A stretch of 64,000 bases of DNA from Actinocatenispora sp963815125 (lineage in GTDB: Bacteria; Actinomycetota; Actinomycetes; Mycobacteriales; Micromonosporaceae). Below, piece after piece: positions 40,972 to 49,190 of the stretch; the first letter of the stretch is position 1; the number at the start of each line of letters is the position of its first letter. The notes beneath the pieces are model-generated. The model was not told the origin of the DNA, did no database searches, and saw nothing but the letters and a program-made list of their open reading frames with translations. Location: assembly GCA_963815125.1 (NCBI GenBank), contig CAWFFM010000003.1, forward strand, positions 310,001 through 374,000. The letters are read 5' to 3'. The translations under genes were made by a program, and so were the position numbers.

Positions 40972-41642
40972 GGTGTCACGGGCTGGCCGGGTGTCACGGG
41001 CTGGCCGTAGGTGGCGGCGGCTGCGGGCTGACCGTACTGAGCTTGCGGCGCGGGCTGACCGTACTGGCCGGGCTGGCCGTACTGGCCCTGCGGTGTCTGT
41101 GCCCCGGACCACGCGGGAGCCGGCTGCCCGTACTGGCCCTGCGGTGTCTGCGCTCCGGACCACGCCTGTGCCGGCTGGCCCGGCATGCCCTGAGCGGGCT
41201 GACCGTACGGCTGCCCCGGGTGCTGCTGACCTGCGAACGGCTGACCGGGGTGCTGCTGGCCGGGGTGCTGTGGTGCACCGTACTGGGGGGCACCGAAGCC
41301 GGGCGCCGCGTTGTTCGCGCCAAGGTTGGGCTGCTGCTGACCGGTTTCCTTGCGCTTGCGTACCGCGCCGACGATCGCCTGGATCAGCACCAGCACCGGC
41401 AACAGCATGATCTTGAACGAGATCCAGATCGTCTCGGAGTCACCGAACACGATGTACGCGGCATAGCCGAGGCACGCCACGCCGATGATGCCGGAGAGGA
41501 CCCGTCGACCGGTGCCCGAGCCACCGAAGCCGCTGATCGCGACGATGAGACAGACCAGACCGCCGAGCACGTACCCGATGGTGACAGCCATTACGCCGCC
41601 GGCGCCCAGGGTAAGGAGGGCGAGATTCGTTGCGTGGTCCAT
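40959..41642 (-). CDS. Pro/Gln/Gly-rich small membrane protein (truncated by frameshift)
   Basis: A 227-residue protein not assigned to a named family. From the ATG at 41642 three membrane helices follow (about 5-25, 30-48 and 50-95 with TIWISFKIMLLPVLVLIQAIVGA), then a basic stretch RKRKETG, and a long disordered cytoplasmic or external tail built from PGQQH, YGQPA and QTPQGQYGQP repeats. The final repeat TPGQPV is an 18-nt unit present several times; one copy is 17 nt, shifting the frame so that the protein ends TPASP at 40959 rather than at 40711. It is co-oriented with the related protein at 41767-42840. Confidence 0.75.
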   Translation of the reverse strand: MDHATNLALLTLGAGGVMAVTIGYVLGGLVCLIVAISGFGGSGTGRRVLSGIIGVACLGYAAYIVFGDSETIWISFKIMLLPVLVLIQAIVGAVRKRKETGQQQPNLGANNAAPGFGAPQYGAPQHPGQQHPGQPFAGQQHPGQPYGQPAQGMPGQPAQAWSGAQTPQGQYGQPAPAWSGAQTPQGQYGQPGQYGQPAPQAQYGQPAAAATYGQPVTPGQPVTPASP

Positions 41643-41715
41643 GGGGTGTGTCTTCCGTGAGAGGTTGCCGGCCTGACGCCGGCGTCGCCTGAGCCTAGGC
41701 CACCCCAGCCAACGA

Positions 41716-41751
41716 CGGAATCCCTGGTACTCGCGGGTACCAGGGATTCCG
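41716..41751 (-). terminator. Terminator hairpin after the Pro/Gln-rich membrane protein gene
   Basis: CGGAATCCCTGGTAC (41716-41730) and its perfect complement at 41737-41751 form a 15-bp stem with a 6-nt loop, 16 nt downstream of the stop of the leftward gene ending at 41767. Confidence 0.85.
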
Positions 41752-41766
41752 TGGAGGGTCGCGGTG

Positions 41767-42840
41767 CTACGGCGCCGGCCACTGGCCGCCGGACTGCTCC
41801 GGGCCGCCGTACTGCTGGCCCGGCGCCTGCGGTGGCCCAGCCGGTCGGGCGCCGCCCTGCTGCGGTGGCGGCACCACCTGCTGCGGGTACTGCTGCTGTT
41901 GCCCGACGGTCGGGTAGACCGCGGTCGCCTGGTTGACATCGGCCTGCGGGTACGGCTGGCCGCCCGGTGCCGGGTAGCCCATCTGCGGTGGTGCGGCCGG
42001 ACGTGGCGGCTGCGGGTACAGCACCGGGCCGAGTTCCAGGTGGCTCATGACCGCGCCGACCACCGCGATGAGGGAACCGAACAGCAGCAGCCAACCGCCC
42101 CAGCTGAGCGACATCGCGGTACTGACGTCGGAGTCGTCGCCGTACAGCACGGCCAGATCGTGGCCGAAGAAGACCCGCTTCGCCGAGGTCGCGTAGCCGA
42201 ACATGGCCAGGAACATGAACAGGGTCACGCCGATGTGCAGGTGGCTGGCGCGGAAGCCGGCCGCTTCACGATCGCGCGGGATGGCCAACCGGGAGGCGCT
42301 GATGCTGATCGCGACGAGGCCACCGAGTACCACGAACCAGGTCAGCGGCGCCATGAACGTCTCGGTGGCCCAGGCGCTGAACCAGTTCGGCAGGTGCCGC
42401 TGGTCGAGTTCTCGGCTCAACCGCTCGTCGTCGTAGGACACGAACGGGGCGAAGGAGAACAGGAAGACGAGCAGCCCACCGAAGGCGGCGAGGGCGTCGC
42501 CGACGAGGATCCGCAGCTCCGGCGCCCAGCCCGGACCTGGCACCCGCGCGTACGGGCCGCCGGGCTGCCCGACCGGCCCGGCCTGGTAACCGGCGGGCTG
42601 TCCGGACACCGGTGCCGGACCAGCGGCCGGCTGCGGCATGCCCGGAGCTGGTTGCTGGCCCGGCCATTGGCCGCTGGACTGCTCGGCTGCCTGGCCCTGC
42701 GCCGGTGGTTGTCCCGCACCCGGGTACGCCTGGCCGGTCGGTGGCTCGACGGGTCGTCCCTGCCCTGGGTGGCCCTGCCCTGGCTGGGGTTGCCCGTACG
42801 ACGAGGGAGGGCTCGCCTGTGCCGGGTCGGTCGGCTGCAT
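41767..42840 (-). CDS. Four-helix membrane protein with Pro/Gln/Gly-rich ends
   Basis: A 357-residue protein with a disordered N-terminal 115 residues (PGQGHPGQGRPVEPPTGQ-like units), a membrane core (about 120-285) with helices around AAFGGLLVFLFSFAPFV, MAPLTWFVVLGGLVAISI, HIGVTLFMFLAMFGYA and LSWGGWLLLFGSLIAVVGA, and a second disordered Pro/Gln tail (YPTVGQQQQYPQQVVPPP). AAGGAG precedes the ATG at 42840. The protein is probably in the cytoplasmic membrane; its function is unknown. It resembles the shorter neighbour at 40959 in its tail composition, which may indicate an ancient duplication or shared role. No clear family assignment. Confidence 0.8.
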   Translation of the reverse strand: MQPTDPAQASPPSSYGQPQPGQGHPGQGRPVEPPTGQAYPGAGQPPAQGQAAEQSSGQWPGQQPAPGMPQPAAGPAPVSGQPAGYQAGPVGQPGGPYARVPGPGWAPELRILVGDALAAFGGLLVFLFSFAPFVSYDDERLSRELDQRHLPNWFSAWATETFMAPLTWFVVLGGLVAISISASRLAIPRDREAAGFRASHLHIGVTLFMFLAMFGYATSAKRVFFGHDLAVLYGDDSDVSTAMSLSWGGWLLLFGSLIAVVGAVMSHLELGPVLYPQPPRPAAPPQMGYPAPGGQPYPQADVNQATAVYPTVGQQQQYPQQVVPPPQQGGARPAGPPQAPGQQYGGPEQSGGQWPAP

Positions 42841-43394
42841 CTGGGGGGCTCCTTGCTGACAGCGTCGGGAGATCCGCAGAGTAGCCCAACTGGCGGTGCC
42901 TGGCAGCGGCAGGCGGAGGGGGCCGGACAAGCGGACGGCGCCTCGAATGAGGCGCCGTCGCGGCACGTCCTGCCGGGCTACCAAGCGTGCACATTCTCGT
43001 CGGTGCGGGACGATGTCCCGGTCGACGCGCCTCCCGCGGCTGGTCGCGCGTGGGTACCCGGTGTTCATGCCCCGGATCTCGACCTGGGGTGGGGAACTTC
43101 CGCCCGCACGCTCGAACGAGGTCCGTACCTCCTTTCTACGCCGCTGACGGTCGTGATGCCAGACCCCGACGGCAACGAGGTACCGGCCGGGGGACACCTG
43201 ATCTACCGCGCGGCGCGCAGAATTAGGTGACGCTAACCGAATATTTCGGTCATGGACTCCGTCGCCGGCCGCATGTACCGGGTCTCCCGGCCGGCCGCGG
43301 CCAGGTCGTGCAGGCCGACCATCTGTCCCATGTGGAGAGTCGAGGGCGGGTCGATGAGGTGGTGATGATCGGCTCAGATCCCACCAGGGTCAGG
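42841..43394. other. Gene-poor region between the membrane protein and HAD genes
   Basis: These 554 nt contain no gene I can firmly support apart from a possible 32-codon open frame (43233-43331). At 43236-43250 there is a small perfect palindrome ACCGAA-TAT-TTCGGT. Many short arginine-rich frames exist on both strands but lack start signals. The left third is the upstream region of the leftward membrane-protein gene. Confidence 0.45.
43233..43331 (-). CDS. Possible small ORF downstream of the HAD gene
   Basis: A 32-residue frame, MGQMVGLHDLAAAGRETR followed by YMRPATESMTEIFG and a TAG. It is 63 nt downstream of the HAD stop on the same strand and has strongly GC-ending codons. No Shine-Dalgarno is visible, and the open frame extends about 14 codons further upstream without a start codon, so this could also be the remnant of a longer gene. 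Its end overlaps the ACCGAATATTTCGGT palindrome. Unrecognised. Confidence 0.3.
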   Translation of the reverse strand: MGQMVGLHDLAAAGRETRYMRPATESMTEIFG

Positions 43395-44285
43395 TCATGC
43401 GGGTCGTGCCCGGCGGGTCGTGCCGGGGTCGGCGGGCACCGACGCCAACTCCCTGGCCGAGGCGCGGGAGCGGCGGTGGTGCCCGTACCAGACTGCGCCG
43501 ACCAGGACCACGCCCGCGCCGGCGGCCAACGCGGCCGGTACGGGCCTGGCCCGCAGCAGGGCGAGCGGGGCCGGCCGGGACCGTAACGCGCTGACCCACT
43601 GGACGGTCCGGGTCGGTACCGGTCGGCGGAAGCTCGACACCGGCCAGTGCCGGTCTGCAGCGGCACGCCGTAAGGCCCGATCCGGGTTCACCGCTGTCGG
43701 ATATCCGACAGTCTCCAGCAAGGGAATATCGCTGACTGAATCGGAATAAGCGTATGATCCCGCAAGGTCATAACCCTTTTGGGCAGCCAATTCGCGTACT
43801 GCCAGTGCCTTGTTGGAACCGGCCGCATAGAACTCCACCACGCCGGTGAATCGACCATCCTCCACCGCCATCCGGGTGGCGATCACATCGTCGGCGCCGA
43901 CCAGTTCCGCAATCGGTCGCACCATCTCCTCACCGGATGACGACACCAGGATCACGTCCCGTCCCGCGGCCCGGTGCTGCTCGATCAGAGCCAGCGCCTC
44001 GGCGTAGACGTACGGTGCGATCAGTTCGTCCAGGGTCTCCGCGACGATCCGTCTCACCTGGTCAACGCGCCATCCGCGACACAGCGAAGCCAACTGGTCG
44101 CGGATCCGGCCCATCTGTTCGTCGCCGGCGCCGGCGAGCCGGTAGACCAGCTGGGCGTACCCACTGGCCAACATGTCCCGACGGCTGATCAGACCATCCC
44201 GATAGAACGGTCGGCTGAAAGCCAACGCGCTCGATGTCGCGATGACTGTTCTGTCGAGGTCGAAGAAAGCGCCGCACCGGGCCAC
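43395..44285 (-). CDS. HAD-IB family phosphatase (Rv3661-like)
   Basis: A 296-residue HAD hydrolase: motif I FFDLDRTVIATSSAL (Asp9, Asp11), motif II ILVSSSGEEMVRPIAE, motif III/IV SNKALAVRELAAQKG and YSDSVSDIPLLETVG. A C-terminal helix (APLALLRARPVPAALAAGAG) and basic tail suggest membrane association, as in the other HAD-IB protein at 18444. The GTG at 44285 has TAAGCT on the minus strand ending six bases upstream, so leaderless. In M. tuberculosis the equivalent Rv3661 lies next to ssd/Rv3660c, with the 6C RNA between; the same order is seen here. Substrate unknown, phosphoserine-like or lysophospholipid phosphate. Confidence 0.88.
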   Translation of the reverse strand: MARCGAFFDLDRTVIATSSALAFSRPFYRDGLISRRDMLASGYAQLVYRLAGAGDEQMGRIRDQLASLCRGWRVDQVRRIVAETLDELIAPYVYAEALALIEQHRAAGRDVILVSSSGEEMVRPIAELVGADDVIATRMAVEDGRFTGVVEFYAAGSNKALAVRELAAQKGYDLAGSYAYSDSVSDIPLLETVGYPTAVNPDRALRRAAADRHWPVSSFRRPVPTRTVQWVSALRSRPAPLALLRARPVPAALAAGAGVVLVGAVWYGHHRRSRASARELASVPADPGTTRRARPA

Positions 44286-44454
44286 AGCGGAAGCTTAGCC
44301 GGGCGGTGCACGCGTACCGTGCCTGGTGCATTCGTCGGATGATCCGGAGCGGTGATTCGGTCCGTCGGGCCCCAGCACCGGAGCGACCATCCGATTCCGG
44401 GGATTCCCGGTACCTCTCGACGGCATGGCGCACTCTCGGGCATCCTTACAGGAG

Positions 44455-44600
44455 GTACCGGTCTGCTCCCAACGTGCCATCCTCCGGTGCGTGTCCAGCC
44501 CTCGGCGGTTGCACCCCCCCGTGACCGCTGAGTGGGTTCGGCTTCATCCCCCCCGAAGCCGGCCCATGACGACCCCCGCCACCCCGGCGGGGGTCGTCCC
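44455..44600 (+). ncRNA. 6C small RNA
   Basis: The 6C motif RNA of actinobacteria consists of two hairpins whose loops each hold at least six cytosines. Here hairpin 1 spans 44501-44532 (CTCGGCGGTTGCAC, loop CCCCCCC, GTGACCGCTGAG) and hairpin 2 spans 44539-44561 (CGGCTTC, loop ATCCCCCCC, GAAGCCG). A 13-bp terminator stem with ACCCC loop follows (44568-44598). In M. tuberculosis the 6C RNA (B11, ncRv13660c) lies between Rv3660c and Rv3661; exactly that interval holds it here. The 5' end is my estimate; TTACAG near 44446-44451 is a possible -10. 6C RNA targets mRNAs through its C-rich loops. Confidence 0.85.
44568..44598 (+). terminator. Terminator of the 6C RNA
   Basis: GACGACCCCCGCC (44568-44580) and GGCGGGGGTCGTC (44586-44598) make a perfect 13-bp stem with loop ACCCC, directly after the second C-loop hairpin. 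Confidence 0.85.
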
Positions 44601-44698
44601 TTCCCCGGACCGGTCCGGCACTGCGCCTTCCTCAGCCGCTTTGTGGCCTGCGCTGTCGGCTGTCCGGTACGCCTCCGGCCGTGTGGTAGGACAGCTGC

Positions 44699-44938
44699 AT
44701 GGCCATCTCGCTCGGCACCCAGTGCCGGATCTCGCTCGCCGTCGCACTCCAGGTGGGGGTCGTGGCCGTCATCGAAGCAGGCATGTCGGCGCTGGCCTTC
44801 AGGTCCGCGTCCACGATGTGGTTGGGCTGGGTGTTCGGCGTACTCACCCTGATCTTCGCAACGGGCAGCGTCCTGCTCGGGATCCACTGGCGCCGGCTTC
44901 GACAGCGCCTCGGCAGTGAGTCCTCCGCCGAGAGCTGA
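44699..44938 (+). CDS. Small two-helix membrane protein
   Basis: A 79-residue protein with two transmembrane segments (about 10-31 and 41-61), followed by a basic end HWRRLRQRLG. Unrecognised. The choice of the ATG at 44699 is supported by TAGGAC (44687-44692) ending exactly six bases before it, so it is likely leaderless like several neighbours. It lies between the 6C RNA terminator and the ssd gene, on the same strand as both. Confidence 0.65.
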   Translation: MAISLGTQCRISLAVALQVGVVAVIEAGMSALAFRSASTMWLGWVFGVLTLIFATGSVLLGIHWRRLRQRLGSESSAES

Positions 44939-45075
44939 TATCACATCCGCACCAGCTGAACGTCAGTTGTCCACAGGGTCGTCCGTCGTTGTCCACAGGT
45001 TGCTGATGGGCAGTGGTCGATGCCGGCCCTCCCGGTCACGGTGGTGTCGTTCGACCACCGACCCGGAGGGCAAGC

Positions 45076-46242
45076 ATGGATACCGACGACCGGCCAGACA
45101 CCGGATCCGCCGACGGAGACCGGCCCGTTCCGGCCGACCCGATGGTCGCCACCGCACCGCCCGGCGGCCGGCCACTGATCGTCACCTCCGACGTACGGCT
45201 GCTGGACGAACTGCTTCCGTTGGCAGCAGCCGGTTGCGGAGACGTCGATGTGGCAGGTGACGCGGTCGCCGCCCGGCGCTGTTGGCGATCTGCCACCCTG
45301 GTGGTCATCGGCGCCGACGCCGCAGCCGGTTGCGTACGGGCCCGGTTGCCCGACCGCCGGGACGTGGTGCTGGTAGGCCGTCTGGTCGACGGCCAGGCCG
45401 ACGAATCGTCGTGGCAGGCCGCCGGCAGCCTCGGTGCCGATCACGTCGTGGTGCTGCCGGCCGCTACCGCATGGTTGACCGCACGCTTCGGCAGCGCGGG
45501 CACCAGTCGACGGGACAGCGCACCGCTGATCGGCGTGCTCGGTGGGCGTGGCGGTGCGGGCGCCAGCGTGCTCGCCGCCGGCCTGGCGGTGACCGCCGCC
45601 CGCACCGGGGACCGGGCCATGCTCGTCGATGCAGATCCGCTGGGTGGCGGGATGGACCTGTTGCTGGGCTGGGAGAGCAGCGCCGGGCTGCGCTGGCCCG
45701 AACTCGCCGCGGCGCGCGGCCGGGTCGACGTCGCCGCGCTCTACGAGGAACTGCCACGGCAGGGCGAGCTCATGGTGGTGTCCTGGGACCGCGGGAACAC
45801 CTTCGACGTACCCGTCGAAGCCATGGACGCCACGCTCGATGCTGGCCGGCGTGGCGGCGATCTGGTGGTCGTCGACCTGCCCCGACAGCTCGACGAGGCC
45901 GCCGTCCGCGCGGCCCAGCTCACCGACCTGGTCGTGTTGGTGGTGCCCGCGGACATCCGGGGTTGCGCGGCTGCTGCGCGGGTCGCCGCCGCCGTCGGCC
46001 CGCACTGCCGCGCACTGAAGGTCGTGGTCCGTGGCCCGGCGCCGGGCCGGCTGCGGGTCACGGACATCGGCCAGGCACTGGGCCTTCCGATACTCGGCTC
46101 ACTGCGACCGGAGCCGGGCCTCGCCGAGGCGCTCGAACACGGTGAACCGCCCGCAGCCACCGGACGGGGTCCCCTTGCCGAGCTCTGTACGGACCTGCTC
46201 GCCCAGCTGCCCCGGTCCGCACCAGCACGGGAGGTGGCCTGA
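45076..46242 (+). CDS. ssd: Septum site-determining protein Ssd/CpaE-like ATPase
   Basis: A 388-residue MinD/ParA-superfamily protein at the head of the tad operon. The N-terminal receiver-like part (about 30-140) precedes a P-loop region GVLGGRGGAGASVLAAGLA, in which the deviant Walker Lys is absent (GGAGAS), as described for Ssd-type MinD-like proteins. Later VDADPLGGGMDLLLG, VVVDLPRQLDEA and LVVLVVPADIRG match the switch motifs. In mycobacteria Ssd (Rv3660c) affects cell division; in tad loci CpaE positions the secretion apparatus. The ATG at 45076 has GGAGGG upstream. Its stop overlaps the ATG of tadA. Confidence 0.88.
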   Translation: MDTDDRPDTGSADGDRPVPADPMVATAPPGGRPLIVTSDVRLLDELLPLAAAGCGDVDVAGDAVAARRCWRSATLVVIGADAAAGCVRARLPDRRDVVLVGRLVDGQADESSWQAAGSLGADHVVVLPAATAWLTARFGSAGTSRRDSAPLIGVLGGRGGAGASVLAAGLAVTAARTGDRAMLVDADPLGGGMDLLLGWESSAGLRWPELAAARGRVDVAALYEELPRQGELMVVSWDRGNTFDVPVEAMDATLDAGRRGGDLVVVDLPRQLDEAAVRAAQLTDLVVLVVPADIRGCAAAARVAAAVGPHCRALKVVVRGPAPGRLRVTDIGQALGLPILGSLRPEPGLAEALEHGEPPAATGRGPLAELCTDLLAQLPRSAPAREVA

Positions 46243-47435
46243 TGCCGGTCGGGCACGAGCAGCTGGCCGAACGGGTACGCCACCGGCTCGCGCGCAGCGG
46301 CCAGACCGCCACTCCGGCGGCGATCGTCTCCGCGGTGCGACAGGAATACAGCGGCGCGTTGGGGGACAGTGCCCTGCTCACCCTGGCCGACGGGCTCCGC
46401 CGAGACCTGACCGGTGCCGGCCCGCTCGAACCGGTACTGGCCGACCCCCTGGTGACCGACGTCCTGGTCAACGGCACCCAGGTCTGGCGGGACCGGGGCG
46501 CCGGACTGGAGCGGGTGGCGGTCGACTGGTCCGGCCCGGACCCCGTACGCCGCCTGGCGCAACGCCTCGCCGCCAGTTGCGGTCGCGCGTTGGACGATGC
46601 GCATCCGTTCGTCGACGCGCGACTGCCGGACGGCACCCGGCTGCATGCCGTGCTGGCACCGGTGGCGACCGACGGACCGTGCCTGTCGTTGCGCACCTTC
46701 CGGCAACGCGCCTTCACCCTCACCGAACTGGTCGGGGCCGGCACGATCGACGAGCCCGTCGCCGAGCTGCTCCGGGCGATCGTCTCGGCGAAGTTGGCCT
46801 ACCTGGTGACCGGCGGGACCGGCTCGGGCAAGACCACCCTGCTCGCCGCGCTGCTCGGTCTGATCCCGGACACCGAGCGGATCGTGGTGGTGGAGGACGC
46901 CGCGGAGCTGCGCCCGGTCCACCCGCACGTCGTCGGGCTCACCGCGCGCCAGGCCAACGCGGAAGGCGCCGGTGAGGTGACCTTACGAGATCTCGTACGA
47001 CAGGCTCTACGGATGCGACCCGACCGGGTCGTGGTCGGTGAATGCCGGGGTGCCGAGGTGGCCGAGTTGCTGGCGGCGCTGAACACCGGCCACGACGGCG
47101 GTGCCGGCACACTGCACGCGAACACGCCGGCCGACGTACCGGCACGGCTGGAAGCCCTCGGGATGCTCGGCGGGCTGGGCCGCGATGCGTTGCACGCCCA
47201 GGTACGGGCCGCGCTCCAGGTGGTGGTCCACCTCCGACGGTTGCCCTCCGGACGGTCGGTGGACGAGGTCTGTGTGCTGGTCGCCGATGCTTCCGGGCGG
47301 GTCGGCGCCGAGCCCGCCTGGACACGACGCAGCGGCCTGTGCGCGGCGGCATCGATCCTGGCCGAGCTGCTCGACGACCGGAACGTCCCACCGCCGGGGA
47401 TCCTCTGTGGACGGTCCAGCGTCGGTGCTCGATGA
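46242..47435 (+). CDS. tadA: TadA/CpaF-family secretion ATPase
   Basis: Hexameric type II/IV secretion ATPase powering Tad pilus assembly on the cytoplasmic face. The 397 residues include the N1 domain (GPLEPVLADPLVTDVLVNG), Walker A GGTGSGKTT (Lys197), Asp box VVVEDAAELRP, Walker B RPDRVVVGECRGAEVAELL and the His box GGAGTLHANTPADVPARL. The ATG overlaps the ssd stop (TGATG) and its stop overlaps tadB, so translation is coupled along the operon. Orthologue: Rv3659c. Complete and of normal length. Confidence 0.95.
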   Translation: MPVGHEQLAERVRHRLARSGQTATPAAIVSAVRQEYSGALGDSALLTLADGLRRDLTGAGPLEPVLADPLVTDVLVNGTQVWRDRGAGLERVAVDWSGPDPVRRLAQRLAASCGRALDDAHPFVDARLPDGTRLHAVLAPVATDGPCLSLRTFRQRAFTLTELVGAGTIDEPVAELLRAIVSAKLAYLVTGGTGSGKTTLLAALLGLIPDTERIVVVEDAAELRPVHPHVVGLTARQANAEGAGEVTLRDLVRQALRMRPDRVVVGECRGAEVAELLAALNTGHDGGAGTLHANTPADVPARLEALGMLGGLGRDALHAQVRAALQVVVHLRRLPSGRSVDEVCVLVADASGRVGAEPAWTRRSGLCAAASILAELLDDRNVPPPGILCGRSSVGAR

Positions 47436-48373
47436 TGACGCATGCGGCGGCCACCGGCACTGCCGCCGTCGGCGCGCTGCTGGTGCTGTTGGCGGCCGCA
47501 GCACTGGTCGCTCCGGCTCTGGTGGCCCGGGGACGCCTGCGCGGCCTGGCGTCCCGGGCATCGTCCGGCGGACCGCTGGGTGCCGTACGCGCGATGCTGC
47601 ACCGGGCCGGGCGATCGGAACGCACCGCTGTCGCCGGGGCTGCACTTGTCGGTGCGGTGCTCGGGCTGATACTTGCCGGTCCGGTAGCGGCACTGGTCTG
47701 CGGCGGCTACCCGGGCTTCGTGGTCCGGATGATGCTCCGGCGTCGGCATGCCCGTGAAGCGGAACAGGCGCGGTCCGAGGCCCTCGATGCGGTGACCGCG
47801 CTGTCCGACGACCTGCGTGCCGGGCTACCTCCGACCGCCGCGCTCGGTCGGGTCTGGCCACGGCTGATCGGCCCGTCGCGGGACGGCAGATATCCCGGCA
47901 CCGGCACATCGGCCGGTCCCGGGGCCGGGCGGACAGGTTCCGTCGACGTGGAGCGTGCTGGCGTAGCTCCTGTACTGCCTGATGATCCAATGGTGGTGCT
48001 GCGACACGACAGTGACCCTGCGCGGGCCGCCGTGACCATCCGCCTCGCGTCCGCCTGGCAGTTGGCCGCCCGCACCGGCGCACCGCTGGCCGAGCTGTTG
48101 GAGCGGCTCGACACCGAACTCGCCGACCGGGAGAAGGTACGCCGTCGTGCCCTCGCGCAGACCGCGGGCGCCACCGCGACCGCGGTGCTGCTCGCGCTGT
48201 TGCCCGCTGCCGGACTCGGCCTCGGCTACGCCATCGGTGCCGATCCACTCCGTGTCCTGCTGCACACCGGAATCGGTGCAGCCTGCGCGGTGGTGACCCT
48301 CGTACTCCAGGTCGCTGGTGTGCTCTGGACAGCGCGACTGGCCCGGCTCGACGGGGTGGAGGCACTCACATGA
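47432..48373 (+). CDS. tadB: Tad secretion inner-membrane protein TadB
   Basis: A 313-residue integral membrane protein of the type II secretion F domain family. N-terminal helices (VGALLVLLAAAALVAPALV; AGAALVGAVLGLILAGPVAALVCGG) are followed by the cytoplasmic GspF helical domain (EALDAVTALSDDLRAGLPPTA, and ASAWQLAARTGAPLAELLERL) and two C-terminal helices (TAVLLALLPAAGLGLGYAIG and ACAVVTLVLQVAGVLW). An inserted Gly/Pro-rich loop (about 150-185) is unusual. ATG at 47432 overlaps the tadA stop; the stop overlaps tadC. Confidence 0.88.
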   Translation: MMTHAAATGTAAVGALLVLLAAAALVAPALVARGRLRGLASRASSGGPLGAVRAMLHRAGRSERTAVAGAALVGAVLGLILAGPVAALVCGGYPGFVVRMMLRRRHAREAEQARSEALDAVTALSDDLRAGLPPTAALGRVWPRLIGPSRDGRYPGTGTSAGPGAGRTGSVDVERAGVAPVLPDDPMVVLRHDSDPARAAVTIRLASAWQLAARTGAPLAELLERLDTELADREKVRRRALAQTAGATATAVLLALLPAAGLGLGYAIGADPLRVLLHTGIGAACAVVTLVLQVAGVLWTARLARLDGVEALT

Positions 48374-49125
48374 CGGTATGGGGCGCCCCACCGCTGCTGC
48401 TGGACTCGGCGCTGGCCGCCGTCCTGGTCGGTGCCGCCGGAATACCACTGGCCCTGCGTCGAGGCCGCCGGACCACCGGCCGCCTGCACGATCTGCGGCT
48501 ACGTGTCGCGCCGCTGCGCTCGGGCCGTCGGCACTACCCGGCACGGCTGCTGGCACTGCCCGTCGGCGTGGCGGTGGCACTGCTGATCTCCGGATGGCCC
48601 GGACTCGTGTGCGGGGCCCTGGCCGGTTACGCCGTCGACCGGGTCATCCGTCGGATCGAGCCGCGCGGCGTACGGGCCGCTCGGCTCCGGGCGCAGGCGG
48701 ACCTGCCGTTCGCGTTGGACCTGACCGCTGCCGCGCTGCGGTCCGGCGCGCCACCGAGCGTCGCCGTACTGACCGTCGGCGCCGCATTGGGCGGACCACT
48801 GGGGGAGCGGCTGGACCGGGTGGGACGGGCGCTCGGACTCGGTGCCGCACCCGAGTCTGCGTGGAGTGCGCTGCACGACGTGCCGGCCGCACACCGGTTC
48901 GCCGCCGCAGCGGTACGCGGCAGCGGCAGCGGCGCCGCGCTCGCCCGGTCGCTGTACCGGCTGGCCGACGACCTGCGCTCGGCCCGGCTGGCGGAACTGG
49001 AGACGAGGGCGCAGCGGGCCGGGGTCCTGGTCGTACTGCCCCTGGGGTTGTGCTTCCTGCCCGCCTTCGTCGCGGGCGGGCTGGTGCCGGTGGTGGTTTC
49101 GATGCTCGGCACCGTTCTGCCCTGA
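48370..49125 (+). CDS. tadC: Tad secretion inner-membrane protein TadC
   Basis: Second type II secretion F family membrane protein (251 residues), partner of TadB. Helices at about 10-28, 60-90 and 225-248, the last being VLPLGLCFLPAFVAGGLVPVV; the cytoplasmic domain has LPFALDLTAAALRSGAPPSVAV and RFAAAAVRGSGSGAALARSL. Its ATG overlaps the tadB stop by four bases (ATGA). The gene for the pilin-like DUF4244 protein follows after 65 nt. Confidence 0.9.
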   Translation: MTVWGAPPLLLDSALAAVLVGAAGIPLALRRGRRTTGRLHDLRLRVAPLRSGRRHYPARLLALPVGVAVALLISGWPGLVCGALAGYAVDRVIRRIEPRGVRAARLRAQADLPFALDLTAAALRSGAPPSVAVLTVGAALGGPLGERLDRVGRALGLGAAPESAWSALHDVPAAHRFAAAAVRGSGSGAALARSLYRLADDLRSARLAELETRAQRAGVLVVLPLGLCFLPAFVAGGLVPVVVSMLGTVLP

Positions 49126-49190
49126 CCAGCCGGCGGTCAGGGGACGACGGCGCCGGGACCGTCCCGGCGCCGGAGAGGAGAAGAACACCG

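Noticed and set aside
44420..44919. 164-residue + strand frame over the 6C RNA region
   Set aside because: Low-complexity and crosses two hairpins and a terminator; the real small gene is the 79-residue one at 44699 in another frame.
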